Shown here piece by piece: positions 1 to 5,428 of a stretch of 6,064 nt of DNA (within the stretch, counting starts at the first letter, position 1; the number at the start of each line of letters is the position of its first letter). The stretch lies in the NCBI GenBank assembly GCA_022790905.1, contig JAAVYC010000131.1, positions 1-6,064 of the forward strand, in the 5' to 3' direction. The position numbers were made by a program, and so were the translations under genes. This DNA comes from Lachnospiraceae bacterium. Lineage in GTDB: Bacteria > Bacillota > Clostridia > Lachnospirales > Lachnospiraceae. A model generated the notes under the pieces. That model ran no database searches and was not told the DNA's origin. It worked only from the letters and a program-made list of their open reading frames with translations.

Positions 1-125
1 ATTCCCTGTTCACACAAAAATGCACTCATTTTTCGCAAATCCCTCCCATAAGAGAGTTCTGTATTTTTCGATATTTTTCTGACATCGTGCATATATACGA
101 TGAACTTATCAATATCTTTTGTCAT
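1..125 (-). CDS. xerD: Tyrosine recombinase XerD-type, N-terminal fragment (cut by window edge)
   Basis: Only the first 41 codons are present; the gene continues past position 1. The peptide begins MTKDIDKFIVYMHDVRKIS and continues with a KNTELSYGRDLRKM-type stretch and an FL-CEQG turn. This is the pattern of the SAM-like N-terminal DNA-binding domain of Xer/phage integrases (a short helix, then 'S.NT...Y..DL..F..F'). XerD acts with XerC at dif sites to resolve chromosome dimers. The catalytic R-H-R-Y domain lies outside the window, so XerC or another integrase cannot be strictly excluded. The ATG at 125 is the only sensible start: an in-frame TAG lies a few codons upstream, and a GGGG purine stretch about 9 nt before the ATG can serve as a modest ribosome binding site. 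Position after spoIIM supports XerD, since nudF, spoIIM and xerD (ripX) are also near neighbours in Bacillus subtilis. Confidence 0.8.
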   Translation of the reverse strand, partial: MTKDIDKFIVYMHDVRKISKNTELSYGRDLRKMSAFLCEQG

Positions 126-191
126 TTCTTCGCCCCATTTTAACTAATTGTTCGACTTTTTTCTTCTATTTGTCAAAAAAGTACAAATACT

Positions 192-220
192 ATTATAATG
201 AACTACTTCCAGAAAAGCAA
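192..220 (-). promoter_or_regulatory. Candidate sigma-A promoter for xerD
   Basis: In the 104-nt gap between spoIIM and xerD the minus strand carries a perfect -10 hexamer TATAAT (192-197). A partial -35, TTGCTT (215-220), lies at the ideal 17-bp spacing. Transcription would begin near 185, leaving a leader of about 60 nt. A perfect TTGACA also occurs at 171-176, but the best hexamer downstream of it (AACAAT, 18-bp spacer) lacks the important first T. The region is very AT-rich, so chance matches are likely. Confidence 0.35.
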
Positions 221-229
221 CGAATATTT

Positions 230-826
230 TTAAAATATTCTAATCAGATTTTTCAAAAAAACAGGATTGACATAACTCTCTGTGAAAAGTCCCAGCACCA
301 ACAGTAAGACTAAGATCCCAGATTGTATTAAAAGTTCTTTTTTACCTATCGTAATCTCCTCTTTCTTTTTAATAAAAATCTTCAAAAAGAGTACATAAAA
401 GATAACATAAAAAATATAATGCGGAAAAAGAAATCCTCCGATATAAACTGCTCCTTTCCATCCAAAATTCGTAATCGCCATAACACACACAAAGCCAAGA
501 GAAAGCCCAAAATAACCCACAAAAAAAATCTGCGTCAGGATCCCTGCCAACGTAAAACTCAACAACATCAGCAAAATCAAATACGGAAGACGATTTTCTA
601 AAATATGTAAAAGGAGTCCATTTAGATCTATTTTCGTATATTTTAGCTGCTGTAAATAATATTCATTCAACATAAAAAAATGATTTTTGGAACGCTCTCC
701 CATTAGATTTGCCCCAATGATCCCTAAAAAAAATGTAAAAAAGAATACCATGTCCAAGTGATAAGTAGAAAATAATTTTTTCTCTCTCACTCCAGATTCT
801 ATGTAATACTTCTTTTTTCGTCCCAT
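230..826 (-). CDS. spoIIM: Stage II sporulation protein M (SpoIIM family membrane protein)
   Basis: In spore formers SpoIIM is a membrane protein of the engulfment machinery. With SpoIID and SpoIIP it forms the mother-cell peptidoglycan-degrading complex that drives engulfment. This 198-residue protein has a basic N-terminus (MGRKKKYY) and hydrophobic segments near residues 24-41, 80-106, 107-119, 124-151 and 165-182. It also has an FPHYIFY element at 134-140 resembling the PH-G/x-F motif of the family, and a closing ESYVNP (183-188), the expected 'E.y..P' end of SpoIIM/DUF95 proteins. A longer in-frame reading begins at 871, but that ATG has no ribosome binding site. The ATG at 826 is preceded by AAAAGGA at 7-nt spacing, so I chose it. 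The gene is 70 nt after the NUDIX gene, and that gap contains a sigma-E-like promoter, consistent with mother-cell expression. Identification rests on topology, C-terminal motif and context; overall sequence conservation in this family is low. Confidence 0.8.
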   Translation of the reverse strand: MGRKKKYYIESGVREKKLFSTYHLDMVFFFTFFLGIIGANLMGERSKNHFFMLNEYYLQQLKYTKIDLNGLLLHILENRLPYLILLMLLSFTLAGILTQIFFVGYFGLSLGFVCVMAITNFGWKGAVYIGGFLFPHYIFYVIFYVLFLKIFIKKKEEITIGKKELLIQSGILVLLLVLGLFTESYVNPVFLKNLIRIF

Positions 827-833
827 TGCCGCA

Positions 834-840
834 TCCTTTT
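834..840 (-). promoter_or_regulatory. Ribosome binding site that sets the spoIIM start
   Basis: The minus strand reads AAAAGGA, then 7 nt, then ATG at 826. No purine-rich site precedes the upstream in-frame ATG codons at 871 and 868, which follow GTATATTTTAAA. The shorter SpoIIM of 198 residues, starting MGRKKK, is therefore preferred. Confidence 0.7.
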
Positions 841-854
841 TTTCTTCTCTAAAC

Positions 855-884
855 AACTTATGGGACATCATTTTAAAATATACC
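855..884 (-). promoter_or_regulatory. Candidate sigma-E (mother-cell) promoter for spoIIM
   Basis: The minus strand shows GGTATATT (877-884), a 14-nt spacer, then CATAAGTT (855-862). The B. subtilis sigma-E consensus is roughly a -35 with an ATATT core, 13-15 bp, and a CATACAnT -10. Here the ATATT core, the spacing and six of eight -10 positions agree. Initiation would fall near 847, about 20 nt before the ATG at 826 and just upstream of its ribosome binding site. The position also argues against the longer start at 871, which would lie upstream of the -10. B. subtilis spoIIM is known to be sigma-E dependent; the assignment here is inferred from sequence alone. Confidence 0.5.
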
Positions 885-896
885 AGAAAGACTCTG

Positions 897-1439
897 TCAC
901 CGACCTCGTAAATTTTGATATGCCAGCAGCGCCGCTACCGTCTTTCCATCCTGGATTTCTCCCGCATAGATGCGTTCTATCAATTCTTCTATCGCAAATA
1001 TTTCTGTCTCGATTTCCTCCGCAGCGTCCAAATTTTGTTTTGTCTTTGTAAGTCCTTTTGCTAAATAAATGTCCACCGATTCATTACAAAAGGCTACTGT
1101 CGTCTTTAAGGACAACAATTTACTCAACGTTTTCGCCCTGTATCCAGTCTCCTCCTCTAATTCTCTTGCCGCACAGATCTTCGTATCCTCCGTCGCATGA
1201 TCTCTAGCCCCCGCCGGAATCTCTAATGTCATACGCTCCAAAGCTGGACGATACTGATGAATCATTAAGACCTTGCCCTCCTCCACTACGGGCACCACAG
1301 CGGCGGCTCCCATCCGATGTTCTACATAATCCCACAGTTCTACAGTTCCATTTGGGAGCTGCATTTTATCTGTATAAATATCCAATATCGCTCCCTTTTT
1401 TACTAGAATTCGCTCCAATCTTTTTATTTTTGGCTCCAT
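897..1439 (-). CDS. NUDIX hydrolase, ADP-ribose pyrophosphatase type
   Basis: This 180-residue cytosolic protein resembles NudF/ADP-ribose pyrophosphatases, which cleave ADP-ribose to AMP and ribose 5-phosphate and limit free ADP-ribose. Visible landmarks are MIHQYRPALE (59-68, the 'RQyR' strand), EIPAG (73-77) and the NUDIX helix. The helix contains E84, then seven residues, then RELEEETGY (92-100), so the metal-binding glutamates E93, E96 and E97 are all present. DAAEEIE (138-144) supplies the usual glutamate-rich loop, and IQDGKTVAALL (162-172) is the typical C-terminal helix of this subfamily. The Gly-to-Glu spacing of the box is six residues rather than the canonical five. Start ATG 1439 is preceded by AAAGGAG with a 7-nt gap. 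The gene lies beyond the rny terminator and upstream of spoIIM. I could not see a clear promoter of its own. The substrate is inferred from the subfamily; GDP-sugar or other nucleoside diphosphate-sugar activity is possible. Confidence 0.88.
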   Translation of the reverse strand: MEPKIKRLERILVKKGAILDIYTDKMQLPNGTVELWDYVEHRMGAAAVVPVVEEGKVLMIHQYRPALERMTLEIPAGARDHATEDTKICAARELEEETGYRAKTLSKLLSLKTTVAFCNESVDIYLAKGLTKTKQNLDAAEEIETEIFAIEELIERIYAGEIQDGKTVAALLAYQNLRGR

Positions 1440-1479
1440 ATCGTTTCTCCTTTAAATAAAACTTTTGTTGTGAAATAAC

Positions 1480-1520
1480 AAAAAGCCTGAAAATCTAAAA
1501 ATTAGATTTTCAGGCTTTTT
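1480..1520 (-). terminator. Intrinsic terminator of rny (perfect 19-bp hairpin)
   Basis: Positions 1480-1498 and 1502-1520 are perfect inverted repeats (arm on the plus strand AAAAAGCCTGAAAATCTAA) around a 3-nt loop. The A/T ends of the arms give a T-tract on either strand, so the hairpin could act in both directions. On the minus strand it begins 24 nt after the rny stop codon. Its stem contains a GCCTG/CAGGC block near the base and ends in TTTTTGTTATTT, the expected layout for termination of rny. Confidence 0.9.
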
Positions 1521-1544
1521 CTCTCTCATAAATATCCACAAACT

Positions 1545-3092
1545 TTATTTTGCATAATCCGTAACTCTGGACTCACGGATTACATTTACTTTTATCTGAC
1601 CCGGATATTCCAATTCCGCCTCAATCTGCTTTGAAATATCACGTGCTAACAATACCATATCCGCATCGCTAACCTGATCAGGAACTACCATAACTCGAAC
1701 CTCTCTACCTGCCTGAATGGCAAAAGATTTGTCAACTCCTTTAAATCCATTTGTTATATCTTCTAACTGTTTTAAACGATTGGAATAAGTTTCCAAAGTC
1801 TCTCTGCGCGCACCTGGACGTGCAGCACTGATGGTATCCGCTGCCTGTACCAAACATGCGATCAAAGACTCCGGTTCCACATCCCCATGATGAGATTCTA
1901 CTGCATTGATAACAACTGGGGACTCCTTATATTTTCTACAGAGTTCCACACCGATCTGTATATGTGAACCCTCCTGTTCATGGTCCACAGACTTACCGAT
2001 ATCATGTAAAAGACCTGCGCGCTTTGCAATTCTTACATCCACACCGATTTCCGCTGCCAGTAAACCGGTCAATTGCGCAACCTCAATCGAATGCTTCAAG
2101 GCATTCTGACCATAACTTGTTCTAAATTTCATCTTACCAAGCAAACGAACCAACTCCTGATGGATTCCATGCACTCCTACTTCTAAAGTGGCAGTCTCTC
2201 CTTCTTCGCGAATCATCGTCTCCACTTCTTTCTGTGCCTTCTCAACCATCTCCTCAATTCTTGCCGGATGAATCCGTCCATCCACAATCAATTTTTCCAA
2301 GGCAATTCTCGCCACTTCTCTGCGAATTGGATCAAAGCCTGAGAGAATCACCGCTTCTGGAGTATCGTCGATAATCAAATCCACACCCGTCATGGTCTCT
2401 AATGTACGAATATTACGTCCCTCTCTACCGATAATCCTTCCTTTCATCTCATCGTTTGGAAGCTGAACAACAGAGATTGTCGTCTCTGCCACATGATCTG
2501 CCGCACACTTTTGAATAGCGGTAACCACGTATTCCCTTGCCTTTTTGCTGGCTTCCTCTTTCGCCTTACTTTCCATTTCCTTGATTAATTTTGCAGTATC
2601 AATTTTAACATCGTCTTCAATGGTTTTTAAAAGATATTCTTTCGCCTGTTCGGAGGTCAAACCTGAGATTCTTTCCAGTTCCTGTATGCGCTCTTCATGT
2701 AATCTTGCAACTTCTTCCTTTTCTTTGCTAATCTTTTCTTCCTTGGCTGCAAATCCGGCTTCACGTTTCTCGACTGCTTCCAGCTTACGGTCGATATTCG
2801 CTTCCTTCTGCTCAATTCGGCGTTCATTTCTTGAAATTTCGGCTCTGCGTTCCTTGATCTCTTTATCAAGCTCATTTTTGGCACGGATGGATTCCTCTTT
2901 GATTTCCAGAGAAGATTCCCGCTTCTTTGTCTCCGCAGTTTTCACTGCCTCGTCAATGATCTCACGCGCCTTTTCTTCCGCACTTCCAATCTTCGCCTCA
3001 GCAACCTTCTTTCGATAGGACACTGTGATTGCAGCTGTAAGTATAGCAGTAATAATAAAAGTAATTATCACAGCAACGATCACTTCTAGCAC
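1545..3092 (-). CDS. rny: Ribonuclease Y (RNase Y)
   Basis: RNase Y is a membrane-anchored endoribonuclease that starts mRNA decay in many Firmicutes. With the GTG start at 3092 it has 515 residues, close to the 520 of B. subtilis. Order of parts: a single N-terminal membrane helix (about 3-25); a long charged coiled coil (about 30-140, rich in E, K and R); a KH RNA-binding domain with GRIIGREGRN (218-227); and an HD phosphohydrolase domain with H334, the LLHDIGK signature (HD at 363-364), SHHGD (400-404) and D419. It closes with the typical R-E-S-R-V-T-D-Y-A-K end. A longer in-frame reading from a TTG at 3113 would translate the Shine-Dalgarno sequence as N-K-G-G. AAAGGAGGT lies 7 nt before the GTG, so the shorter form is preferred. 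The gene follows recX by about 100 nt and ends at a strong terminator. Confidence 0.97.
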   Translation of the reverse strand: MLEVIVAVIITFIITAILTAAITVSYRKKVAEAKIGSAEEKAREIIDEAVKTAETKKRESSLEIKEESIRAKNELDKEIKERRAEISRNERRIEQKEANIDRKLEAVEKREAGFAAKEEKISKEKEEVARLHEERIQELERISGLTSEQAKEYLLKTIEDDVKIDTAKLIKEMESKAKEEASKKAREYVVTAIQKCAADHVAETTISVVQLPNDEMKGRIIGREGRNIRTLETMTGVDLIIDDTPEAVILSGFDPIRREVARIALEKLIVDGRIHPARIEEMVEKAQKEVETMIREEGETATLEVGVHGIHQELVRLLGKMKFRTSYGQNALKHSIEVAQLTGLLAAEIGVDVRIAKRAGLLHDIGKSVDHEQEGSHIQIGVELCRKYKESPVVINAVESHHGDVEPESLIACLVQAADTISAARPGARRETLETYSNRLKQLEDITNGFKGVDKSFAIQAGREVRVMVVPDQVSDADMVLLARDISKQIEAELEYPGQIKVNVIRESRVTDYAK

Positions 3093-3099
3093 AGGAGCA

Positions 3100-3108
3100 C
3101 CTCCTTTA
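3100..3108 (-). promoter_or_regulatory. Ribosome binding site that sets the rny GTG start
   Basis: The minus strand reads AAAGGAGGT followed by GCTCCT and the GTG at 3092, a near-perfect Shine-Dalgarno at normal spacing. It lies inside the longer in-frame reading that begins at 3113 and therefore rules that start out. Confidence 0.85.
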
Positions 3109-3127
3109 TTCAATTTTCATTGTACAT

Positions 3128-3156
3128 ATAACAAAGATTTTCTCTATATCTGTCAT
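3128..3156 (-). promoter_or_regulatory. Candidate promoter for rny
   Basis: In the gap after recX the minus strand has ATGACA (3151-3156), a 17-nt spacer and TGTTAT (3128-3133). These match the sigma-A hexamers at 5 of 6 and 4 of 6 positions. Transcription would start near 3121, about 30 nt before the GTG. No terminator is visible between recX and rny, so readthrough from the recA promoter may also contribute. Confidence 0.35.
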
Positions 3157-3192
3157 AAATAACAACAGTTAGATTTTATACTTTATTTAGTA

Positions 3193-3798
3193 TTATGTCA
3201 AGTATTCTGCGCGCATCGCACGCAAGATATCCGAACTTTGATAACCTCTGCGCAAAAGAAACTGATAGATTTTATGAATCTCATTTTTAGGCAGATCTTT
3301 CCGATAACCCTTTTTTTCTAAAAGGTCACAAATCGCTGCCGTCTCATCCTCGTTTCCCTCTTCATCTAGCGCCTGTTCAATTATCTGTCTTTTCACACCT
3401 TTTTTCATCAGATCTTGACATAATCGCTGTCTACTCTTTTTTTCTTTCCCGGCACGAACATAATTACAGGCATAGCGCAGATCGTCGATATAGTGGTATG
3501 TCTTGACATAGGCTAGTGCCTCCTCGATCACTTCCGCTGGATAGCCGTTTTGTCTCAATTTTTCCTGAAGTTGATATTCTGTGCGATCCTGTCGTTCTAA
3601 CAGATGCATGGCCCTTTTTTTCGCACGTTTTCCCACAATCCCGTATAAAAGTTCCAGGTAAAGCTCCTCTGAAATCTCTGTCTGTTCTCTTAGATCATAC
3701 TTTTTAATCTCTCCCTGATACAAGAGCAGCTCCACTCCATGTTCAAACAATAATTTTCTCTTTCCCTTATCTAGGATCTCCATCTGCTCTATGTACAT
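3193..3798 (-). CDS. recX: RecX, regulator of RecA
   Basis: RecX binds RecA filaments and modulates their growth and strand-exchange activity. The 201-residue protein is basic and almost entirely helical. Its central part follows the family pattern of three-helix repeats: RAMHLLERQDRTEYQLQEKL (62-81) followed by NGYPAEVIEEALAYVK (84-99) and YIDDLRYACNYVR (103-115); a second unit with LCQDLMKKGVKRQIIEQAL (126-144); and a third with LLEKKGYRKDL and FLLRRGYQSSDILRAM (159-195). The first 60 residues, without recognised motifs, resemble the variable N-terminal part of Firmicute RecX. Start ATG 3798 is preceded by AGGAG at 6-nt spacing. It begins 30 nt after the recA stop with no hairpin between them, so the two genes are probably co-transcribed and share SOS control. 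Confidence 0.93.
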   Translation of the reverse strand: MYIEQMEILDKGKRKLLFEHGVELLLYQGEIKKYDLREQTEISEELYLELLYGIVGKRAKKRAMHLLERQDRTEYQLQEKLRQNGYPAEVIEEALAYVKTYHYIDDLRYACNYVRAGKEKKSRQRLCQDLMKKGVKRQIIEQALDEEGNEDETAAICDLLEKKGYRKDLPKNEIHKIYQFLLRRGYQSSDILRAMRAEYLT

Positions 3799-3828
3799 CT
3801 CTCTCTCCTATAATTCTAGTTTTTGCCT

Positions 3829-4923
3829 CTATTTTTCCTCTTTGGGATCCGTTTTCTCCGTCTCTTTTTTCACAGTTTCTTTTTTTGTTTCCTTTTTCCC
3901 TTCCGGTATTTCCTCCTCTTCTACAGCCCCATCCAGACTGTAATGATTTCTCACTTTCTGTTCTACCTCATCACAGATCTGTGGATTCTCTTTTAAGAAT
4001 TTTTTCGCATTCTCACGCCCTTGTCCGATTTTTTCTCCATTGTAAGCGTACCATGCACCCGACTTGCTGATCACACTGATCTCCGCCGCTAGATCTAGGA
4101 TATCCCCCTCTTTAGAAATTCCCTGACCAAACATAATATCGAATTCCGCCTCTTTAAACGGAGGTGCGATTTTATTCTTCACTACTTTGATACGAGTGCG
4201 GTTTCCGACAATCTCCCCACTCTGTTTTAAAGACTCAATTCTTCGCACATCTAAGCGAATGGAAGAGTAGAATTTCAAGGCACGTCCTCCTGTCGTCGTC
4301 TCAGGACTTCCAAACATCACTCCCACTTTTTCACGGAGCTGATTGATAAAAATTACGATACAATTTGACTTACTGATCACAGAAGTCAGCTTGCGCAGCG
4401 CCTGCGACATCAATCTCGCCTGCAAGCCGACATGTGAGTCCCCCATGTCTCCATCAATCTCAGCTTTTGGAACAAGTGCTGCAACAGAGTCCACGATCAC
4501 AATATCCACCGCTCCGGAACGCACCATCGTCTCTGTAATTTCTAATGCCTGTTCTCCGCTGTCTGGCTGCGAAATATAGAGGTTATCAATGTCCACACCA
4601 ATATTTTTTGCATAAACCGGATCTAACGCGTGTTCTGCATCGATAAACCCTGCGATACCGCCTCTTTTTTGTACTTCTGCTACCATATGAAGGGCCACCG
4701 TCGTCTTACCACTCGATTCCGGGCCATAGACCTCTATCACCCTTCCTCTTGGCACACCTCCGAGTCCAAGCGCAATATCAAGGCTTAACGATCCTGTCGG
4801 TATCGTCTCCACATTCATATCTGCCTGAGATTCCCCCAATTTCATAATGGAACCTTTTCCATACTGTTTCTCAATCTGCGTAATCGCCGCATCCAATGCT
4901 TTTAATTTATCTTCTTTTGCCAT
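3829..4923 (-). CDS. recA: Recombinase RecA
   Basis: RecA forms ATP-dependent filaments on single-stranded DNA, drives homologous recombination and triggers LexA self-cleavage. The 364-residue protein shows every landmark: Walker A GPESSGKTT (67-75), the DAEHALDP element with catalytic E97, Walker B IVIVD (141-145), loop L1 around GDMGDSHVGLQAR (158-170), INQLREKVGVMFG (193-205) leading into loop L2 with SPETTTGG (206-213), and the C-terminal domain (about 270-330). No intein interrupts it. From residue 333 the protein ends in a low-complexity tail, first acidic (EEEE) and then a series of KKET-like units (343-357). This differs from the purely acidic tail of Escherichia coli RecA. Start ATG 4923 follows AAAAGGAG with a 9-nt gap. 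The promoter and LexA box upstream indicate SOS induction, and recX follows directly. Confidence 0.99.
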   Translation of the reverse strand: MAKEDKLKALDAAITQIEKQYGKGSIMKLGESQADMNVETIPTGSLSLDIALGLGGVPRGRVIEVYGPESSGKTTVALHMVAEVQKRGGIAGFIDAEHALDPVYAKNIGVDIDNLYISQPDSGEQALEITETMVRSGAVDIVIVDSVAALVPKAEIDGDMGDSHVGLQARLMSQALRKLTSVISKSNCIVIFINQLREKVGVMFGSPETTTGGRALKFYSSIRLDVRRIESLKQSGEIVGNRTRIKVVKNKIAPPFKEAEFDIMFGQGISKEGDILDLAAEISVISKSGAWYAYNGEKIGQGRENAKKFLKENPQICDEVEQKVRNHYSLDGAVEEEEIPEGKKETKKETVKKETEKTDPKEEK

Positions 4924-4942
4924 ATTTGAGTTCTCCTTTTAT

Positions 4943-4954
4943 GAACATATGTTC
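4943..4954 (-). promoter_or_regulatory. LexA (DinR) SOS box of recA
   Basis: The 12-nt perfect palindrome GAACATATGTTC, flanked by C on the minus-strand 5' side, matches the Gram-positive LexA operator (CGAACnnnnGTTCG core). It sits between the -10 element and the ribosome binding site, just after the expected start point near 4961. Bound LexA would block recA (and probably recX) transcription until DNA damage. Confidence 0.93.
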
Positions 4955-4967
4955 GTTTATTATTTTA

Positions 4968-4996
4968 ATCATATTATATTTGAATGGGATTGTCAA
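4968..4996 (-). promoter_or_regulatory. Sigma-A promoter of recA
   Basis: The minus strand has a perfect -35 TTGACA (4991-4996), a 17-nt spacer and TATGAT (4968-4973), five of six matches to TATAAT. A perfect TATAAT also occurs at 4973-4978, but only 12 nt from the -35, so the former pairing is preferred. Transcription should start near 4961, directly in front of the LexA box. Confidence 0.8.
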
Positions 4997-5015
4997 TGAA
5001 TTTTAAAAGAATCTG

Positions 5016-5054
5016 AAAAAGAAAAGAAAGACAGTCAATCCATGATTGACTGTC
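5016..5054 (-). terminator. Intrinsic terminator after trxA
   Basis: A 10-bp perfect stem (arms 5030-5039 and 5045-5054, GACAGTCAAT on the plus strand) with a 5-nt loop is followed on the minus strand by TTTCTTTTCTTTTTC (5015-5029). It lies about 36 nt after the trxA stop and separates the prfC-trxA transcript from the recA promoter. Confidence 0.88.
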
Positions 5055-5090
5055 CTTATTATATCGTTCCCCATATAACCACGTCAAGAG

Positions 5091-5417
5091 CTATTCTTTT
5101 GATCCATTTGCAAGCATCTTTAAAATGGTATCTTTGCTCTGTAATCCAACTGCTTTCTCCTGAAATACTCCATCTCTCATTACAACCAGAGTCGGAATAC
5201 TCATAACTTGATATTTCAGAGCAAGTGCAGCTTCCTCGTCTACATTTACTTTTCCTATCTTTACAGAATCTTTTAGTTCTGCTGCAATCTCATCCAAAAT
5301 CGGAGACTGCATCTTACAAGGACCGCACCACTCCGCCCAAAAATCCAGCAAAACCGGTTTTTTACTCTTTAATACTTCCTCCTCAAAATTGTCGTTTGTA
5401 ATTGTAATGATTCCCAT
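5091..5417 (-). CDS. trxA: Thioredoxin
   Basis: This is a cytosolic thiol-disulfide reductant that passes electrons from thioredoxin reductase to proteins such as ribonucleotide reductase and peroxiredoxins. Its 108 residues are the normal length of a single thioredoxin fold. The active site WCGPC (30-34, redox cysteines C31 and C34) follows the VLLDFWAEW strand. D25 is the buried aspartate, SIPTL (73-77) carries the cis-proline P75, and the late glycine G91 is in place. No signal peptide is present. Start ATG 5417 follows AAGGAGGA with a short 4-nt gap, and this ribosome binding site overlaps the stop codon of prfC. The two genes are therefore probably co-transcribed and translationally coupled. 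There is no trxB in the window, so the cognate reductase lies elsewhere. Confidence 0.97.
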   Translation of the reverse strand: MGIITITNDNFEEEVLKSKKPVLLDFWAEWCGPCKMQSPILDEIAAELKDSVKIGKVNVDEEAALALKYQVMSIPTLVVMRDGVFQEKAVGLQSKDTILKMLANGSKE

Positions 5418-5421
5418 AGTT

Positions 5422-5428
5422 CCTCCTT
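5422..5428 (-). promoter_or_regulatory. trxA ribosome binding site overlapping the prfC stop
   Basis: The minus strand reads TTAAGGAGGAACTATG: the prfC stop codon TAA (5427-5429) shares its two A residues with the AAGGAGG of trxA. Ribosomes finishing prfC end on the trxA initiation site. Confidence 0.8.

Noticed and set aside
174..212. Possible AAGTA/TACTT hairpin with T-run after spoIIM
   Set aside because: A five-pair A/T stem around a loop of over 20 nt would not be stable. The T-run is better explained by general AT richness around the xerD promoter.
119..307. Plus-strand open frame of 62 codons spanning the xerD start and the spoIIM 3' end
   Set aside because: It is antisense to xerD, its promoter region and spoIIM, with low-complexity composition and no ribosome binding site.
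827..871. 15-residue N-terminal extension of SpoIIM (start at 871)
   Set aside because: No ribosome binding site precedes 871 or 868, a good AAAAGGA precedes 826, and the candidate sigma-E -10 element lies inside the extension.
2657..2884. 75-codon minus-strand open frame inside rny
   Set aside because: It is a frame-shifted reading of the coiled-coil region; the rny frame is intact and fully recognisable throughout.
2545..3018. 157-codon open frame on the plus strand, rich in Ser and Phe
   Set aside because: It is antisense to the RNase Y coiled coil. The Glu/Lys-rich codons there give few stops on the other strand, and the Ser/Phe/Ala-rich translation has no domain pattern or ribosome binding site.
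3106..3120. Tiny ATG-initiated frame (M-K-I-E-stop) just before rny
   Set aside because: It has four codons and no ribosome binding site, and it ends at the rny Shine-Dalgarno. It is more likely chance than a leader peptide.
3177..3194. Weak inverted repeat ATACT/AGTAT after recX
   Set aside because: The stem is only about five base pairs, has almost no GC and no following T-tract, so it is not credible as a terminator.
3799..3828. Possible attenuator between recA and recX
   Set aside because: Some bacteria have a terminator hairpin here, but this 30-nt gap contains no stable stem and no T-tract on the transcribed strand.
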